NCBI GenBank assembly: GCA_002163005.1
Contig: MAAF01000008.1
Location: 1-58,503, forward strand
Reading direction: 5' to 3'
DNA: 58,503 bases
Source: Colwellia psychrerythraea
GTDB lineage: Bacteria; Pseudomonadota; Gammaproteobacteria; Enterobacterales; Alteromonadaceae
Within the stretch, counting starts at the first letter, position 1. Every line of letters begins with the position of its first letter. This document shows, one piece after another, positions 1 through 8,358 of the stretch. The notes beneath the pieces were generated by a model, which was not told where the DNA came from, did not search any database, and saw only the letters and a program-made list of their open reading frames with translations. Position numbers and translations under genes: made by a program.

Positions 1-42
1 AGTGGTTAACGCTTCTATACCTAATATGAGTTCCATAGGCAT
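1..42 (-). CDS. possible 5' end of the next leftward gene (cut by window edge)
   Basis: In the same frame as proA and after its stop codon, an ATG at 42-40 opens MPMELILGIEALTT and runs off the window. An AGAAG sequence lies about 7 bases upstream and could be its ribosome binding site. The last five residues, EALTT, and the 17 bases that encode them also occur near the end of proA, so this may instead be a duplicated proA tail and not a separate gene. Only 14 codons are visible and no function can be given. Confidence 0.3.
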   Translation of the reverse strand, partial: MPMELILGIEALTT

Positions 43-119
43 ATACTTACTTCTATTATTTTACTGTCGAACTTGGCCATCACCATAAACAACAAATTTC
101 TCAGTGGTTAACGCTTCTA
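1..119. repeat. 17-bp direct repeat flanking the proA 3' end
   Basis: AGTGGTTAACGCTTCTA is present at 1-17 and again at 103-119, where it encodes part of the ProA C-terminus (EALTT). Both copies are in the same reading phase on the minus strand. The sequence just beyond them is only loosely similar. It looks like a short partial duplication of the proA tail. Confidence 0.7.
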
Positions 120-1317
120 AACCCATTGGGCCATAAGCATGCAGTTTACTGGTAGATATGCCTATTTCTGAACCTAAGCCCAATTGGTTGCCATCTGAGA
201 AGCGTGAAGAGGCATTCACCATGACTACTGAGGAGTTTATTTGGCGAATGAATTTTTGGCTGCGTGAAATGTCTTGACTGATAATGACTTCAGTATGATC
301 AGAGGTAAATTCATTGATATGACTAATGGCCGTATCAAAGCTACTTACTACCTTCACCGCAATTTCTTGTGCTAAATATTCCGCTTGGTAATCTTCGTCA
401 GTTGCCAACTCAGCATTAGGGAAAAAACCAATACTATTTTTACACGCATGAACTTTAACTTGTGCTGCATCATTCAGTGCTTTAGCTGCGAGGGGTAAGA
501 ACTTTGCACTAATATCGCTATGTACTAAAACGGTTTCAAAGGCGTTACAAGCACTAGGTTTTTGGGTTTTACCATTGACTAAAATGTTGATAGCTTTATC
601 TAAGTCTGCGTATTTATCAATGTATAAATGACATACGCCTTTATAGTGTTGGATAACAGGGATACGACTATTTTCACTAACATAGCGGATCAGGCCTTCA
701 CCGCCACGTGGAATGACTAGGTCAATCGTATCGCTTTGCTGCAATAGCTGCTCAATAACACTGCGGCTAGTATCAGGAATAACACTAACAATATGTTCAT
801 CAACATTATGAGTTGTTAATACCTGATGTAAACAATGAGCGATAGCTAAGTTGGAATGAATTGCTTCTGAGCCACCACGTAAAATCACGGCATTACCCGA
901 TTTAATACATAAGGCGGCGGCTTCTGCTGTAACATTGGGACGCGCTTCATAAATCATGGCTATCACGCCAAGAGGGATGCGCATTTTACCGACTTGAATG
1001 CCATTCGGGCGTAATGATAGTTTATCAACATCTCCAACAGGATCTGTTAAAGCAACAATCTCACGGATAGCAGAACTCATGTCCTTAATACCTTTATCCG
1101 TGAGCACTAATCGGTCCAACATCGCTTGCGATAAACCTTTTTCTCGACCTGCGGCAATGTCTTTACTATTCTCTTGAATAATAGCATCACTATTATTTTC
1201 AATCGCTGTGGCAATGTCATTTAATAGCGCATTTTTTTCACTACTGTTAAGTTGTGCAGCCACTCTGCTGGCTTGTTTAGCCTTTTGTGCCATAGTGGCG
1301 ATATTAAAATCAGTCAT
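61..1317 (-). CDS. proA: gamma-glutamyl phosphate reductase
   Basis: ProA reduces L-glutamyl 5-phosphate to glutamate 5-semialdehyde with NADPH, the second step of proline synthesis in the cytoplasm. The 418 residues match the family length. It is an aldehyde dehydrogenase-fold protein; the catalytic cysteine sits in TQKPSACNAF (Cys257), and the conserved MIYEARPNVT and LRGGSEA stretches are intact. It follows proB by 57 bases on the same strand, so the two form the usual proBA operon. An AAGAG sequence precedes the ATG. The only oddity is that 17 bases of its 3' end recur just downstream. Confidence 0.97.
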   Translation of the reverse strand: MTDFNIATMAQKAKQASRVAAQLNSSEKNALLNDIATAIENNSDAIIQENSKDIAAGREKGLSQAMLDRLVLTDKGIKDMSSAIREIVALTDPVGDVDKLSLRPNGIQVGKMRIPLGVIAMIYEARPNVTAEAAALCIKSGNAVILRGGSEAIHSNLAIAHCLHQVLTTHNVDEHIVSVIPDTSRSVIEQLLQQSDTIDLVIPRGGEGLIRYVSENSRIPVIQHYKGVCHLYIDKYADLDKAINILVNGKTQKPSACNAFETVLVHSDISAKFLPLAAKALNDAAQVKVHACKNSIGFFPNAELATDEDYQAEYLAQEIAVKVVSSFDTAISHINEFTSDHTEVIISQDISRSQKFIRQINSSVVMVNASSRFSDGNQLGLGSEIGISTSKLHAYGPMGLEALTTEKFVVYGDGQVRQ

Positions 1318-1374
1318 TTTGCTACTCTTGTCGAAAATTGTTTAAGTTGTTTTAATCTGCTTGCTATAGCTTAA

Positions 1375-2472
1375 TTATAAAATAACCATATCATCACGGT
1401 GAACCACAACATCGCCTTGATCATGGCCTAAAATATCGGTGATATCATTACTGTGTTTGCCCATAATTCTTTTTAAGTCATAGTGGCTATACAAAGTAAT
1501 TCCTTTGGCGATCACTGCATTATTGCTTGCATCAACTAGATCGATTGCATCACCGGCTTTAAATCTATTAGTCACTGATTTTATACCTGAAGGTAATAAA
1601 GAAGCACCTTTGTTTACAACCGCATTAACTGCACCGGGGTCGAGTTTAATTTTACCTCGACTTTTTAATGTGTGTTTGAGCCAGTGCTTTTTAGCGGTAA
1701 TAATATCTTTATCTGCGGCAAAACGAGTGCCTGGATTAACTTTTGCTAAAAGTGAGCTAAATACCTCACTTTTCGTGCCGTTGACTATATAGGTGTTTAT
1801 GCCGTGTTCAACGGCTTTTTCAGCGGCTTGTATTTTGGTTTTCATGCCTCCGCTCGCTAAAGGGTTGCGACTTGTGCCAGCCATGGCATAAATTTCATCG
1901 GTAATCTTATCTATATTAGGGATTAATACGGCATCGTCATGGATATTTGGGTCTTTGGTAAAGACACCATCTATATCACTTAATATGAATAAACTGTCTG
2001 CTTCACACGCTTGGGCAACCAACGCGGCAATATTGTCATTATCGCCAATAGCGAGCGCTTTGGTGGTGACGGTATCATTCTCATTTACAATAGGAAGTAC
2101 ACCATTGGCTAATTGAATTTTTATTGTTTCTTGAATGCTGATAAAGCGTTCTCTATCGGCTAAATCATTTTGAGTGATAAGTATCTGGCTACAAGGAATA
2201 TCAAAAAAACGTTGCCAATTAGCCATCATTTGCATCTGACCAACGCTTGCCATGGCTTTTTTAGTGGAGAGTGAGAGTTTTGGTGAGCCATGTTGAATGA
2301 TAGTTCGGCCAGCTGCCACACCGCCGGATGAAACTAAAATGATTTCCTTACCTTGCTGTTGGCATTTGGTAATGAATTGTGCAATTGCTAAGATATATTG
2401 GCCACTACAACCATCGCGACTGGGTGCTACTAAAGCACTACCGACTTTGATTACAGCTCTATTAAAGTTCAT
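1375..2472 (-). CDS. proB: glutamate 5-kinase
   Basis: ProB phosphorylates glutamate with ATP and is normally the proline-inhibited first step of proline synthesis. The N-terminal amino acid kinase domain covers about residues 1-250 (VIKVGSALV near the start, GDNDNIAALVA, SDIDGVF, GGMKTKI); a C-terminal PUA domain covers about 272-355 (KIKLDPGAVNAVVNKGASLL). Length 365 is typical of the PUA-containing form. The start is supported by an AGGAG site just upstream (AATAGGAGATAAAATG). It is first gene of the proBA operon. The PUA domain in other bacteria contributes to regulation; here that is inference only. Confidence 0.97.
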   Translation of the reverse strand: MNFNRAVIKVGSALVAPSRDGCSGQYILAIAQFITKCQQQGKEIILVSSGGVAAGRTIIQHGSPKLSLSTKKAMASVGQMQMMANWQRFFDIPCSQILITQNDLADRERFISIQETIKIQLANGVLPIVNENDTVTTKALAIGDNDNIAALVAQACEADSLFILSDIDGVFTKDPNIHDDAVLIPNIDKITDEIYAMAGTSRNPLASGGMKTKIQAAEKAVEHGINTYIVNGTKSEVFSSLLAKVNPGTRFAADKDIITAKKHWLKHTLKSRGKIKLDPGAVNAVVNKGASLLPSGIKSVTNRFKAGDAIDLVDASNNAVIAKGITLYSHYDLKRIMGKHSNDITDILGHDQGDVVVHRDDMVIL

Positions 2473-2835
2473 TTTATCTCCTATTATTAAGCTTGTTTAG
2501 TATGCTTGAAACTGATTAAAAACTCAATTATTAAAGGTAATTATTCACTATTAGAAAATACTAAAAGTCTATTTTCAATCGGTTTATAAGGTATTTGCAT
2601 GTAACCATGTGTTTTACACCCTTATATTCACGTAAACAGCGATATTATTGGCTGATAAAAAAAAAGAGATCACTTTTTGTCCAAAAAAATAATTTAACGA
2701 TTATTTAACGAATAGTGTGATTTTAAAATGAATTGCTTGATAGAGGAGTAATAAAAAAATTTAATTATTAGCTGAATCATGATTAAATGACATTATCCGT
2801 GTTACTTATCTATTATTATTAGTTATTATCAAGAT
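2473..2835. other. divergent intergenic region, proB / acyltransferase
   Basis: This 363-base, very AT-rich stretch separates the leftward proBA operon from the rightward acyltransferase. It must hold both promoters, but I see no hexamer pair, operator or RNA gene strong enough to name. Poly-A runs occur near 2660-2690. Confidence 0.6.
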
Positions 2836-3747
2836 ATGCTAAATTTCTTACCAGCCAAATTGATCGGTTTTATATCCTTTTCCCTCTATATCCTTAATAC
2901 CATATTTTGGCTGTTACCTATTTTAGTTTTCTCACTGTTTAAAGCGTTAATTCCATTAACTTTCTCCAAAAAAATATTCAGCTACTTACTTGATTTAATG
3001 GCCAGTAATTGGGTTGCGACAAATAGCATGATTCAAAATATATTTACTAAAACAAATATCGTGGTGACAGGTTTAGAAGAACTGAAAATTAATGATTGGT
3101 ATTTGGTGTTAGCAAATCATCAAAGTTGGGTTGATATTGTCGTTTTACAACGAGCTTTACACGGAAATATCCCCTTTTTAAAGTTCTTCTTAAAAAAAGA
3201 ACTTATTTATGTCCCTCTGCTGGGACTGGCTTGGTGGGCTCTCGATTTTCCTTTTATGAAACGATATAGCCAAGCTTTCTTGAAGAAGAATCCTCATCTA
3301 CGTGGTAAAGACTTAGCAACGACTCGAAAAGCATGTGCTAAGTTTAAACACAAACCGGTTAGTGTGATGAATTTTATTGAAGGTACGCGTTTTACTCAAA
3401 AAAAGCATGATAAACAAGGTTCTCCTTTTCAACATATGTTGAAGCCTAAGTCAGGCGGTATCTCTTTTGTATTGGATGCCATGGGTGAGCATTTGACTAA
3501 AATTGTTGACGTTACTATTTATTATCCAGATGGAATTCCAAATTTCAGTGATTTTATCTACGGACAGGTGGAGAAGGTACACATTGACATCCATACCCTC
3601 GATATTGCTAGTGAGTTAGGTCATATCAATTTTTCAGATCGAAATGATAGAATTGCTTTTCAAAAATGGTTAACGCAATTTTGGCATGATAAAGATGCAA
3701 GACTTGAGAACATGAGACAACAACATAATGCTCAACGTGATGACTAA
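2836..3747 (+). CDS. YihG-like 1-acylglycerol-phosphate acyltransferase family protein
   Basis: This is an inner-membrane acyltransferase of the PlsC/LPLAT family, related to E. coli YihG, which acts on lysophospholipids. The acyltransferase block I motif NHQSWVD is at residues 94-100 (His95, Asp100, the HX4D pair); block III, FIEGTRFT, is near residue 190. A hydrophobic N-terminal segment (about residues 8-40) anchors it. Length 303 fits the family. It is followed after 60 bases by the mechanosensitive channel gene. The exact acceptor lipid cannot be told from sequence; in a cold-adapted marine bacterium a role in remodelling unsaturated phospholipids is plausible, but that is inference. Confidence 0.85.
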   Translation: MLNFLPAKLIGFISFSLYILNTIFWLLPILVFSLFKALIPLTFSKKIFSYLLDLMASNWVATNSMIQNIFTKTNIVVTGLEELKINDWYLVLANHQSWVDIVVLQRALHGNIPFLKFFLKKELIYVPLLGLAWWALDFPFMKRYSQAFLKKNPHLRGKDLATTRKACAKFKHKPVSVMNFIEGTRFTQKKHDKQGSPFQHMLKPKSGGISFVLDAMGEHLTKIVDVTIYYPDGIPNFSDFIYGQVEKVHIDIHTLDIASELGHINFSDRNDRIAFQKWLTQFWHDKDARLENMRQQHNAQRDD

Positions 3748-3807
3748 ATCTAAACGCGTGATGTACCTGAGCTAAGTTCATCGCCAATAAGGTGACAGGA
3801 GAAGTGT

Positions 3808-5061
3808 ATGAATGAACTGATCAGTATTTGGTTGAGTGAACAAGGCCTCAGCTCGAAATATTTAGCCAGTAGCGCAACTGCTGTAGGTATAGGTTTAATC
3901 TTTTTTATTTCCTGCTTAAGTTATTATATTGCGAAATATCAAGTCTTAGGTTTAATGAATAAAGTCATTATTAACAGTAAAAATACTTGGGATGATGCAT
4001 TGATGGAGCATGGCGTGCTCAGTCGTATGGCTTTACTACTACCGTTAGTCTTAATGCTCTTCTTAACGCCACTTATCTTAGAAAGCACCAGTATTGCCAG
4101 TACTTTACTCATTTTATTGAGTAAAGTGTTACTTACTTTTCAAATTTCACGGTGTATTAGCGCCTTACTTAATGTCAGTCGAAGCATCTATAAAGAAAGT
4201 GCCAAACAACGTTTTTTACCGCTAAGCGCTATTATTCAAATCATTAAATTAGCTTTATATTTAGTGACCAGTATTATCATTATTTCGCTTATCATTGACC
4301 GCTCACCTGTTTATCTATTAAGTGGTTTAGGTGCTTTGACCGCGGTACTATTGTTAGTTTTTCAAGACACCATTAAAGGTTTGGTTGCTAGTATTCAAAT
4401 CTCAGCGAATAGAATGGTTGTTGCAGGTGACTGGGTTGAGTTACCCAAATATGGTGCAGATGGCGATGTGCTAGAAATAGGTCTAAGTACGGTGAAAATA
4501 GAAAATTTTGATAAAACTATTACCACAGTACCTACTTACGCGCTGATTAGTGATTCCTTTAAAAACTGGCGCAATATGTATCATACAGGCGCACGACGCA
4601 TTAAGCGTACCGTTATTATTGATATTGCCAGTATTGATTTCTGCAGTGCTGAAAAAATAAACCAATTGACTAGTGCGTATTTATTACAAGATTACCTTAG
4701 TGATAAAAAGCAAGAGCTGGCACTGAATGAGCAAGACAACAATAGCGATGAGATTTCCCAATCGTTTACTTCCTTAAATAGTAGACAATTGACTAACATA
4801 GGAACTTTTCGCGCTTATATTACCAAGTACTTACAACAAAATAGTCATATTCGTAATGATCTTACGTGTATGGTGAGGCAGTTAACCGCCACGCAGACAG
4901 GCTTGCCACTGGAGATTTACTGCTTTGCTAACACCACAGATTGGCTTGCTTACGAGACAATCCAAGCTGATATTTTTGACCACCTTTTTGCCGTTGCACC
5001 ACAATTTGATTTGCGTGTTTTTCAACATCCAAGTGGACATGATTGGCAGCAGAATTCATAA
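3808..5061 (+). CDS. ybdG: YbdG-type miniconductance mechanosensitive channel
   Basis: This MscS-superfamily channel releases solutes when membrane tension rises. The 417-residue length and the block GLVASIQISANRMVVAGDWV, followed by KYGADGDVLEIGLSTVKI and ALISDSFKNWRN, match E. coli YbdG (415 residues) much better than MscS. About four to five membrane segments fill the first 200 residues and a beta-rich cytoplasmic domain follows. The start has a strong AGGAG site (GACAGGAGAAGTGTATG). It lies between an acyltransferase gene and an Mpo1-like gene, all rightward and closely spaced, so an envelope-related operon is likely. Confidence 0.92.
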   Translation: MNELISIWLSEQGLSSKYLASSATAVGIGLIFFISCLSYYIAKYQVLGLMNKVIINSKNTWDDALMEHGVLSRMALLLPLVLMLFLTPLILESTSIASTLLILLSKVLLTFQISRCISALLNVSRSIYKESAKQRFLPLSAIIQIIKLALYLVTSIIIISLIIDRSPVYLLSGLGALTAVLLLVFQDTIKGLVASIQISANRMVVAGDWVELPKYGADGDVLEIGLSTVKIENFDKTITTVPTYALISDSFKNWRNMYHTGARRIKRTVIIDIASIDFCSAEKINQLTSAYLLQDYLSDKKQELALNEQDNNSDEISQSFTSLNSRQLTNIGTFRAYITKYLQQNSHIRNDLTCMVRQLTATQTGLPLEIYCFANTTDWLAYETIQADIFDHLFAVAPQFDLRVFQHPSGHDWQQNS

Positions 5062-5075
5062 CATAGAGTCTTTAA

Positions 5076-5627
5076 ATGAAGTCAATCGAAGAGCAATTAG
5101 CGCGTTATAAAAGTGTGCATTTGAATCAGAAAAATATCAACACCCACTTTGTTGGAGTCCCTTTGATAGTGTTAGCCGTAACACTGATGTTGAGTACCAT
5201 TGCCTTTGAAATAACCATGGATGATGTTTTTAGTACTCAAGTTACTCTGTACTATACCCTAGCTATGGCTGTTTTTTCTGTCGTCGCTATTTACTATATT
5301 TTTTTGCATCGCTTATTAGCATTAGGCATGCTGGTATATATACTAATTAACTTGTTTATTGCGCAATTATTGAATGGCACAGCGGGTTTGATTTATATCG
5401 CTCTAGGTTTGTTTGTTGTTGGTTGGATTATTCAGTTTATAGGTCATTATTATGAAAAAGCCAAACCGGCTTTTGTGGATGATTTGAGCCAGTTTCTAAT
5501 CGGACCATTATTTTTAATGGCTGAAGTGTACTTTATGTTAGGTTTAGAGCCGGTATTAAAAGCGCGAGTTACTTCACTAGCGGTTGAAAAACGTAAAGCA
5601 TTAGAAAAAAGAACACATGCTAAATAG
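5076..5627 (+). CDS. Mpo1-like (DUF962) membrane protein
   Basis: DUF962 proteins are homologues of yeast Mpo1, an Fe(II)-dependent dioxygenase that shortens 2-hydroxy fatty acids. The N-terminal signature HLNQKNINTHFVGVP, with its spaced histidines and asparagine, is present at about residues 15-30. Four hydrophobic segments follow. Length 183 is usual for the bacterial members. It starts 14 bases after the channel gene and so is probably co-transcribed with it. The bacterial substrate is not established; the link to fatty acid oxidation is family knowledge. Confidence 0.82.
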   Translation: MKSIEEQLARYKSVHLNQKNINTHFVGVPLIVLAVTLMLSTIAFEITMDDVFSTQVTLYYTLAMAVFSVVAIYYIFLHRLLALGMLVYILINLFIAQLLNGTAGLIYIALGLFVVGWIIQFIGHYYEKAKPAFVDDLSQFLIGPLFLMAEVYFMLGLEPVLKARVTSLAVEKRKALEKRTHAK

Positions 5628-5664
5628 CTGTCACTAACTTGGCTGCAAAGTAACATGTCTAAAA

Positions 5665-5698
5665 AGTAATAGGGTTATAAATTTATAACCCTATTACT
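5665..5698. terminator. perfect 34-bp palindrome between convergent genes
   Basis: Arms of 17 bases centred on 5681/5682 (ending AGGGTTATAAA then TTTATAACCCT) form a strong hairpin between the DUF962 gene and the convergent tesB. It lacks a long U run but is well placed as a bidirectional terminator. Confidence 0.6.
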
Positions 5699-5709
5699 AA
5701 GAGTTATAG

Positions 5710-6567
5710 CTACCGCTGTCTAATCACACCTTCCTGCATGGTAGACGCGACTAACTCCCCCTGACGATTATATATTTGTCCTCTCACTAACCCGCGACCA
5801 TTACTCGCAGACGGACTATCCATACAATAAAGTAACCAATCATCAAAACGGAATGGACGATGAAACCACATAGCGTGATCTATGGTGGCAATTTGAAAAT
5901 TTGGTTGCCAATGACTGGCGCCGTGAGGTAATAAAGCCGTTGGTAAAAAATGGAAATCTGACGTGTAAGCTAACATATAGGTATGTATACCTAGGTCGTC
6001 AGGTAAATCGCCATTGGCCTTTATCCACATTTGGCTTACAGAATCTGTTGGTTTTGGTTGCAACCAGTTATATTGTTGCACTGGGCGAACATCAATAGGC
6101 TTTTCAGCTAAAAACTTTTCGCGCAATGACTTAGGTATTGAATCTTGGTTAGCTTTTATATAATCGGTAAATGACGGAAGATCTTCAGGAGCGGCTACAT
6201 CAGGCATGGTATCTTGGTGATCAAAGCCTGATTCTGCATGTTGAAAAGATGCTGTCATATAAAAGATGGCTTTACCGTTTTGCACCGCTTGCACTCTACG
6301 GGTACTAAAACTTGAACCATCACGAATGACTTCTACTTCATAAACAACGGGTAAGCTAGCGTCACCAGGGCGTAAAAAATAAGAATGAAGTGAATGAACA
6401 AAGCGGTTAGCTGCAATTGTTTCTTGAGCAGCTGAAAGCGCTTGGCCCATAACTTGACCACCAAAAAGAGCTTTGTAACCTAAATCTTGGCTTTGTCCTC
6501 GATAGATGCCTTGTTCTATGACTTCTAATTTTAATAGCGCCGATAATTCATCTAATACACGTGTCAT
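5710..6567 (-). CDS. tesB: acyl-CoA thioesterase II
   Basis: TesB hydrolyses medium and long acyl-CoAs to free fatty acid and CoA in the cytoplasm. It has the double-hotdog fold; the second hotdog ends with ATIDHAMWFHRPFRFDDW (Asp), SASNGRG (hydroxyl residue) and STMQEGVIR (Gln), which match the Asp-Thr/Ser-Gln catalytic set known from E. coli TesB. The N-terminal hotdog has the FGGQVMGQAL motif. Length 285 is the family norm. It is a single leftward gene, convergent with the DUF962 gene and divergent from a small hypothetical gene. Confidence 0.96.
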   Translation of the reverse strand: MTRVLDELSALLKLEVIEQGIYRGQSQDLGYKALFGGQVMGQALSAAQETIAANRFVHSLHSYFLRPGDASLPVVYEVEVIRDGSSFSTRRVQAVQNGKAIFYMTASFQHAESGFDHQDTMPDVAAPEDLPSFTDYIKANQDSIPKSLREKFLAEKPIDVRPVQQYNWLQPKPTDSVSQMWIKANGDLPDDLGIHTYMLAYTSDFHFLPTALLPHGASHWQPNFQIATIDHAMWFHRPFRFDDWLLYCMDSPSASNGRGLVRGQIYNRQGELVASTMQEGVIRQR

Positions 6568-6740
6568 TTTTTACCTTATATATCAAAGACTATTTGGTTA
6601 AAAACCAACTAATTCGGAGTAACTAGTGTAATCGCTATTGATGTTGTATGTAAAGTAGGTTAAATTTCATGCAAAATACTATTAATAATAAAAATAATAA
6701 TAAATTTATCTAAATCATAATTGATCTAGGGAGGGGGATT

Positions 6741-6998
6741 ATGGCTGTAGCAATGCAAAGAGAATATCTGTTAGAAAGAAGGCAAGAAATGCTGGGCGAC
6801 ACAGATAAACTTTGGGAAAATTTAACATTGGCGCAAAAATTTGCTGCCAGTAGTTTAGCGCAATTTGGCTATAAGCTTAACTTTATAAGAGACTTTCATG
6901 ATACTCATATGGCAGTACTAAGCTGTAATGATAATATCGCGGTTATCTCTAAAGGGGGAGAAATTAATACTCACCCAAAGATTAAAATTCGTCTCTAA
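6741..6998 (+). CDS. small hypothetical protein
   Basis: I do not recognise this 85-residue protein. It is soluble, mixed alpha/beta by composition, with an N-terminal charged helix (REYLLERRQEML) and no signal peptide or cysteine cluster beyond a single Cys. The start is well supported by a purine-rich GGGAGGGGG site just upstream. It is a single-gene unit: an intrinsic terminator follows its stop by about 13 bases, and yihI begins 125 bases later. The strong ribosome site and dedicated terminator argue that it is a real, perhaps well-expressed, gene. Confidence 0.75.
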   Translation: MAVAMQREYLLERRQEMLGDTDKLWENLTLAQKFAASSLAQFGYKLNFIRDFHDTHMAVLSCNDNIAVISKGGEINTHPKIKIRL

Positions 6999-7011
6999 GT
7001 TAATGAGACAT

Positions 7012-7038
7012 AAAAAAGCGCCAATTGGCGCTTTTTTT
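7012..7038. terminator. intrinsic terminator after the 85-codon gene
   Basis: AAAAAA, then GCGCCAATTGGCGC (perfect palindrome at 7018-7031), then seven T residues. It can work in both directions. Confidence 0.92.
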
Positions 7039-7122
7039 GTGTCTTTTTTCTGCTTTTTAAGGTTTTTAAGCCATTAATAACGTAAAATAGCTGACATTAT
7101 TAGTAAAAAAGTAACAGTATCT

Positions 7123-7740
7123 ATGTCTCGTTCAAAAAAATCTAGAAAACCAGGTGGAGCACCGACAGCTAAACCTAAGTTAAGTAAGCAAGAATTAGCT
7201 AACGTTGAGAAGCGTACCCGTAAGACTACGGGTAAAGTGGCGGGCAATCGTCAAAAAGAAGCAATGCCAGAGCAAACGGATAGTAATCAGCAAGGTGCTA
7301 ATAAAGACCCACGTCTTGGTAATAAAACACCCATTGTTTTAGGTAAAATAATTACTAAAGCCGAAAAAGCTAAACAAGCAAAAGCGAAACAAGCCAGCCA
7401 GAAATCAGCGCCTATTGCGAGTATTCGTTTTGTTGAAGATACCGTCGTTGAGAACACCGTTGTTGAGTTATCGCCAGAGCAAGAATTAGATGCAATTGAA
7501 CAAGATGAAACGTTGCAAAGTATTTTAGCTAAACAAGAAGATGATATTGCCTTAACAGAGCAAGAAGTTGATTACTACAATGATAAAATGGAACGTCATC
7601 AAGTATTATCGGCTGAATTAGGTTTAGATGAAGATGACGACGCTAGTGATAGCGATGAATCTAACAGCAGTGATAGCGAAGATGACTTATGGGATAAATT
7701 AGATCGTCCAAACTTTTCAAATTTTGAAGAGAAAGAGTAA
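7123..7740 (+). CDS. yihI: Der GTPase activator YihI
   Basis: YihI stimulates GTP hydrolysis by Der, a GTPase for 50S ribosome assembly, and so restrains it. The basic N-terminus SRSKKSRKPGG, the KRTRKTTGKVAGNRQ block and the acidic tail (DEDDDASDSDESNSSDSEDD) are family hallmarks. Residues about 40-125 are a low-complexity Lys/Ala/Gln linker. Length 205 is a little over the enterobacterial protein (about 170). A DUF2489 gene follows after 5 bases and then hemN, the same order as in many Vibrio and Shewanella genomes. Confidence 0.9.
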   Translation: MSRSKKSRKPGGAPTAKPKLSKQELANVEKRTRKTTGKVAGNRQKEAMPEQTDSNQQGANKDPRLGNKTPIVLGKIITKAEKAKQAKAKQASQKSAPIASIRFVEDTVVENTVVELSPEQELDAIEQDETLQSILAKQEDDIALTEQEVDYYNDKMERHQVLSAELGLDEDDDASDSDESNSSDSEDDLWDKLDRPNFSNFEEKE

Positions 7741-7745
7741 CACCA

Positions 7746-8234
7746 ATGAGTGATTTTTGGCTTTATGCTTTGTTGTTTGGCGTTATTATTGTACTTGCCT
7801 TAGTATTTTATGCAGGTAAGTTATTAAAACAAGTCGCCCAGCAAAAAGAGCAACAAGCACAAGCAAAATTGGCACAACAGCAAGCACTTAATAAACACGA
7901 TAAAAAAGTATTTGATAGTGTGCTATTAATTACACGTGCTATGCAGGAAGAGCAATGTGAATTTGATGAAGGTTGCTGGCGTTTGTCGGTATTGTTGTCT
8001 TCATTAAAAACATTGACCGAATTGTCTGATAAATTTCCGGGAATCTTTGGCTTGTATGAAGAAATTAAAAGTCTTTCAATTCTTGAAGCACGTAAAACGC
8101 TAACGAAAAAAGAGCGTATGCGTGAAGATTATCAACGTATAACGGCGTTAAATAAAAGGCATGACGAGGTTGTGATTGATTTGGATAAGCTTTTTCATTT
8201 CACTACTGAGCAACTTACTCATCTATCCCCTTAG
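7746..8234 (+). CDS. DUF2489 family membrane-anchored protein
   Basis: This 162-residue protein has one N-terminal membrane helix (about residues 4-24, FWLYALLFGVIIVLALVFYA), then a Gln/Lys/Ala-rich coiled coil (about 28-55) and a helical cytoplasmic domain with conserved CEFDEGCWRLSVLL. That pattern fits the DUF2489 family, whose role is unknown. It is 5 bases behind yihI, so the two are surely co-transcribed; hemN follows after a 124-base gap that contains a weak hairpin (8257-8287). The recurring yihI-DUF2489-hemN order may only reflect shared ancestry. Confidence 0.8.
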   Translation: MSDFWLYALLFGVIIVLALVFYAGKLLKQVAQQKEQQAQAKLAQQQALNKHDKKVFDSVLLITRAMQEEQCEFDEGCWRLSVLLSSLKTLTELSDKFPGIFGLYEEIKSLSILEARKTLTKKERMREDYQRITALNKRHDEVVIDLDKLFHFTTEQLTHLSP

Positions 8235-8358
8235 CGCCAACAGTCGGCCTTAATTCCAATAACAGATCTTATTAAGGTCTGTTGTTGCGCTTGATCAATG
8301 CGTAAAAATTATAAAAGGTTATAATATTTTCGTTCACTAAATAAAACGGTATGAAAAT

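Noticed and set aside
8291..8299. TTGATCAAT upstream of hemN as an FNR site
   Set aside because: The half sites touch; FNR needs a 4-base spacer between TTGAT and ATCAA.
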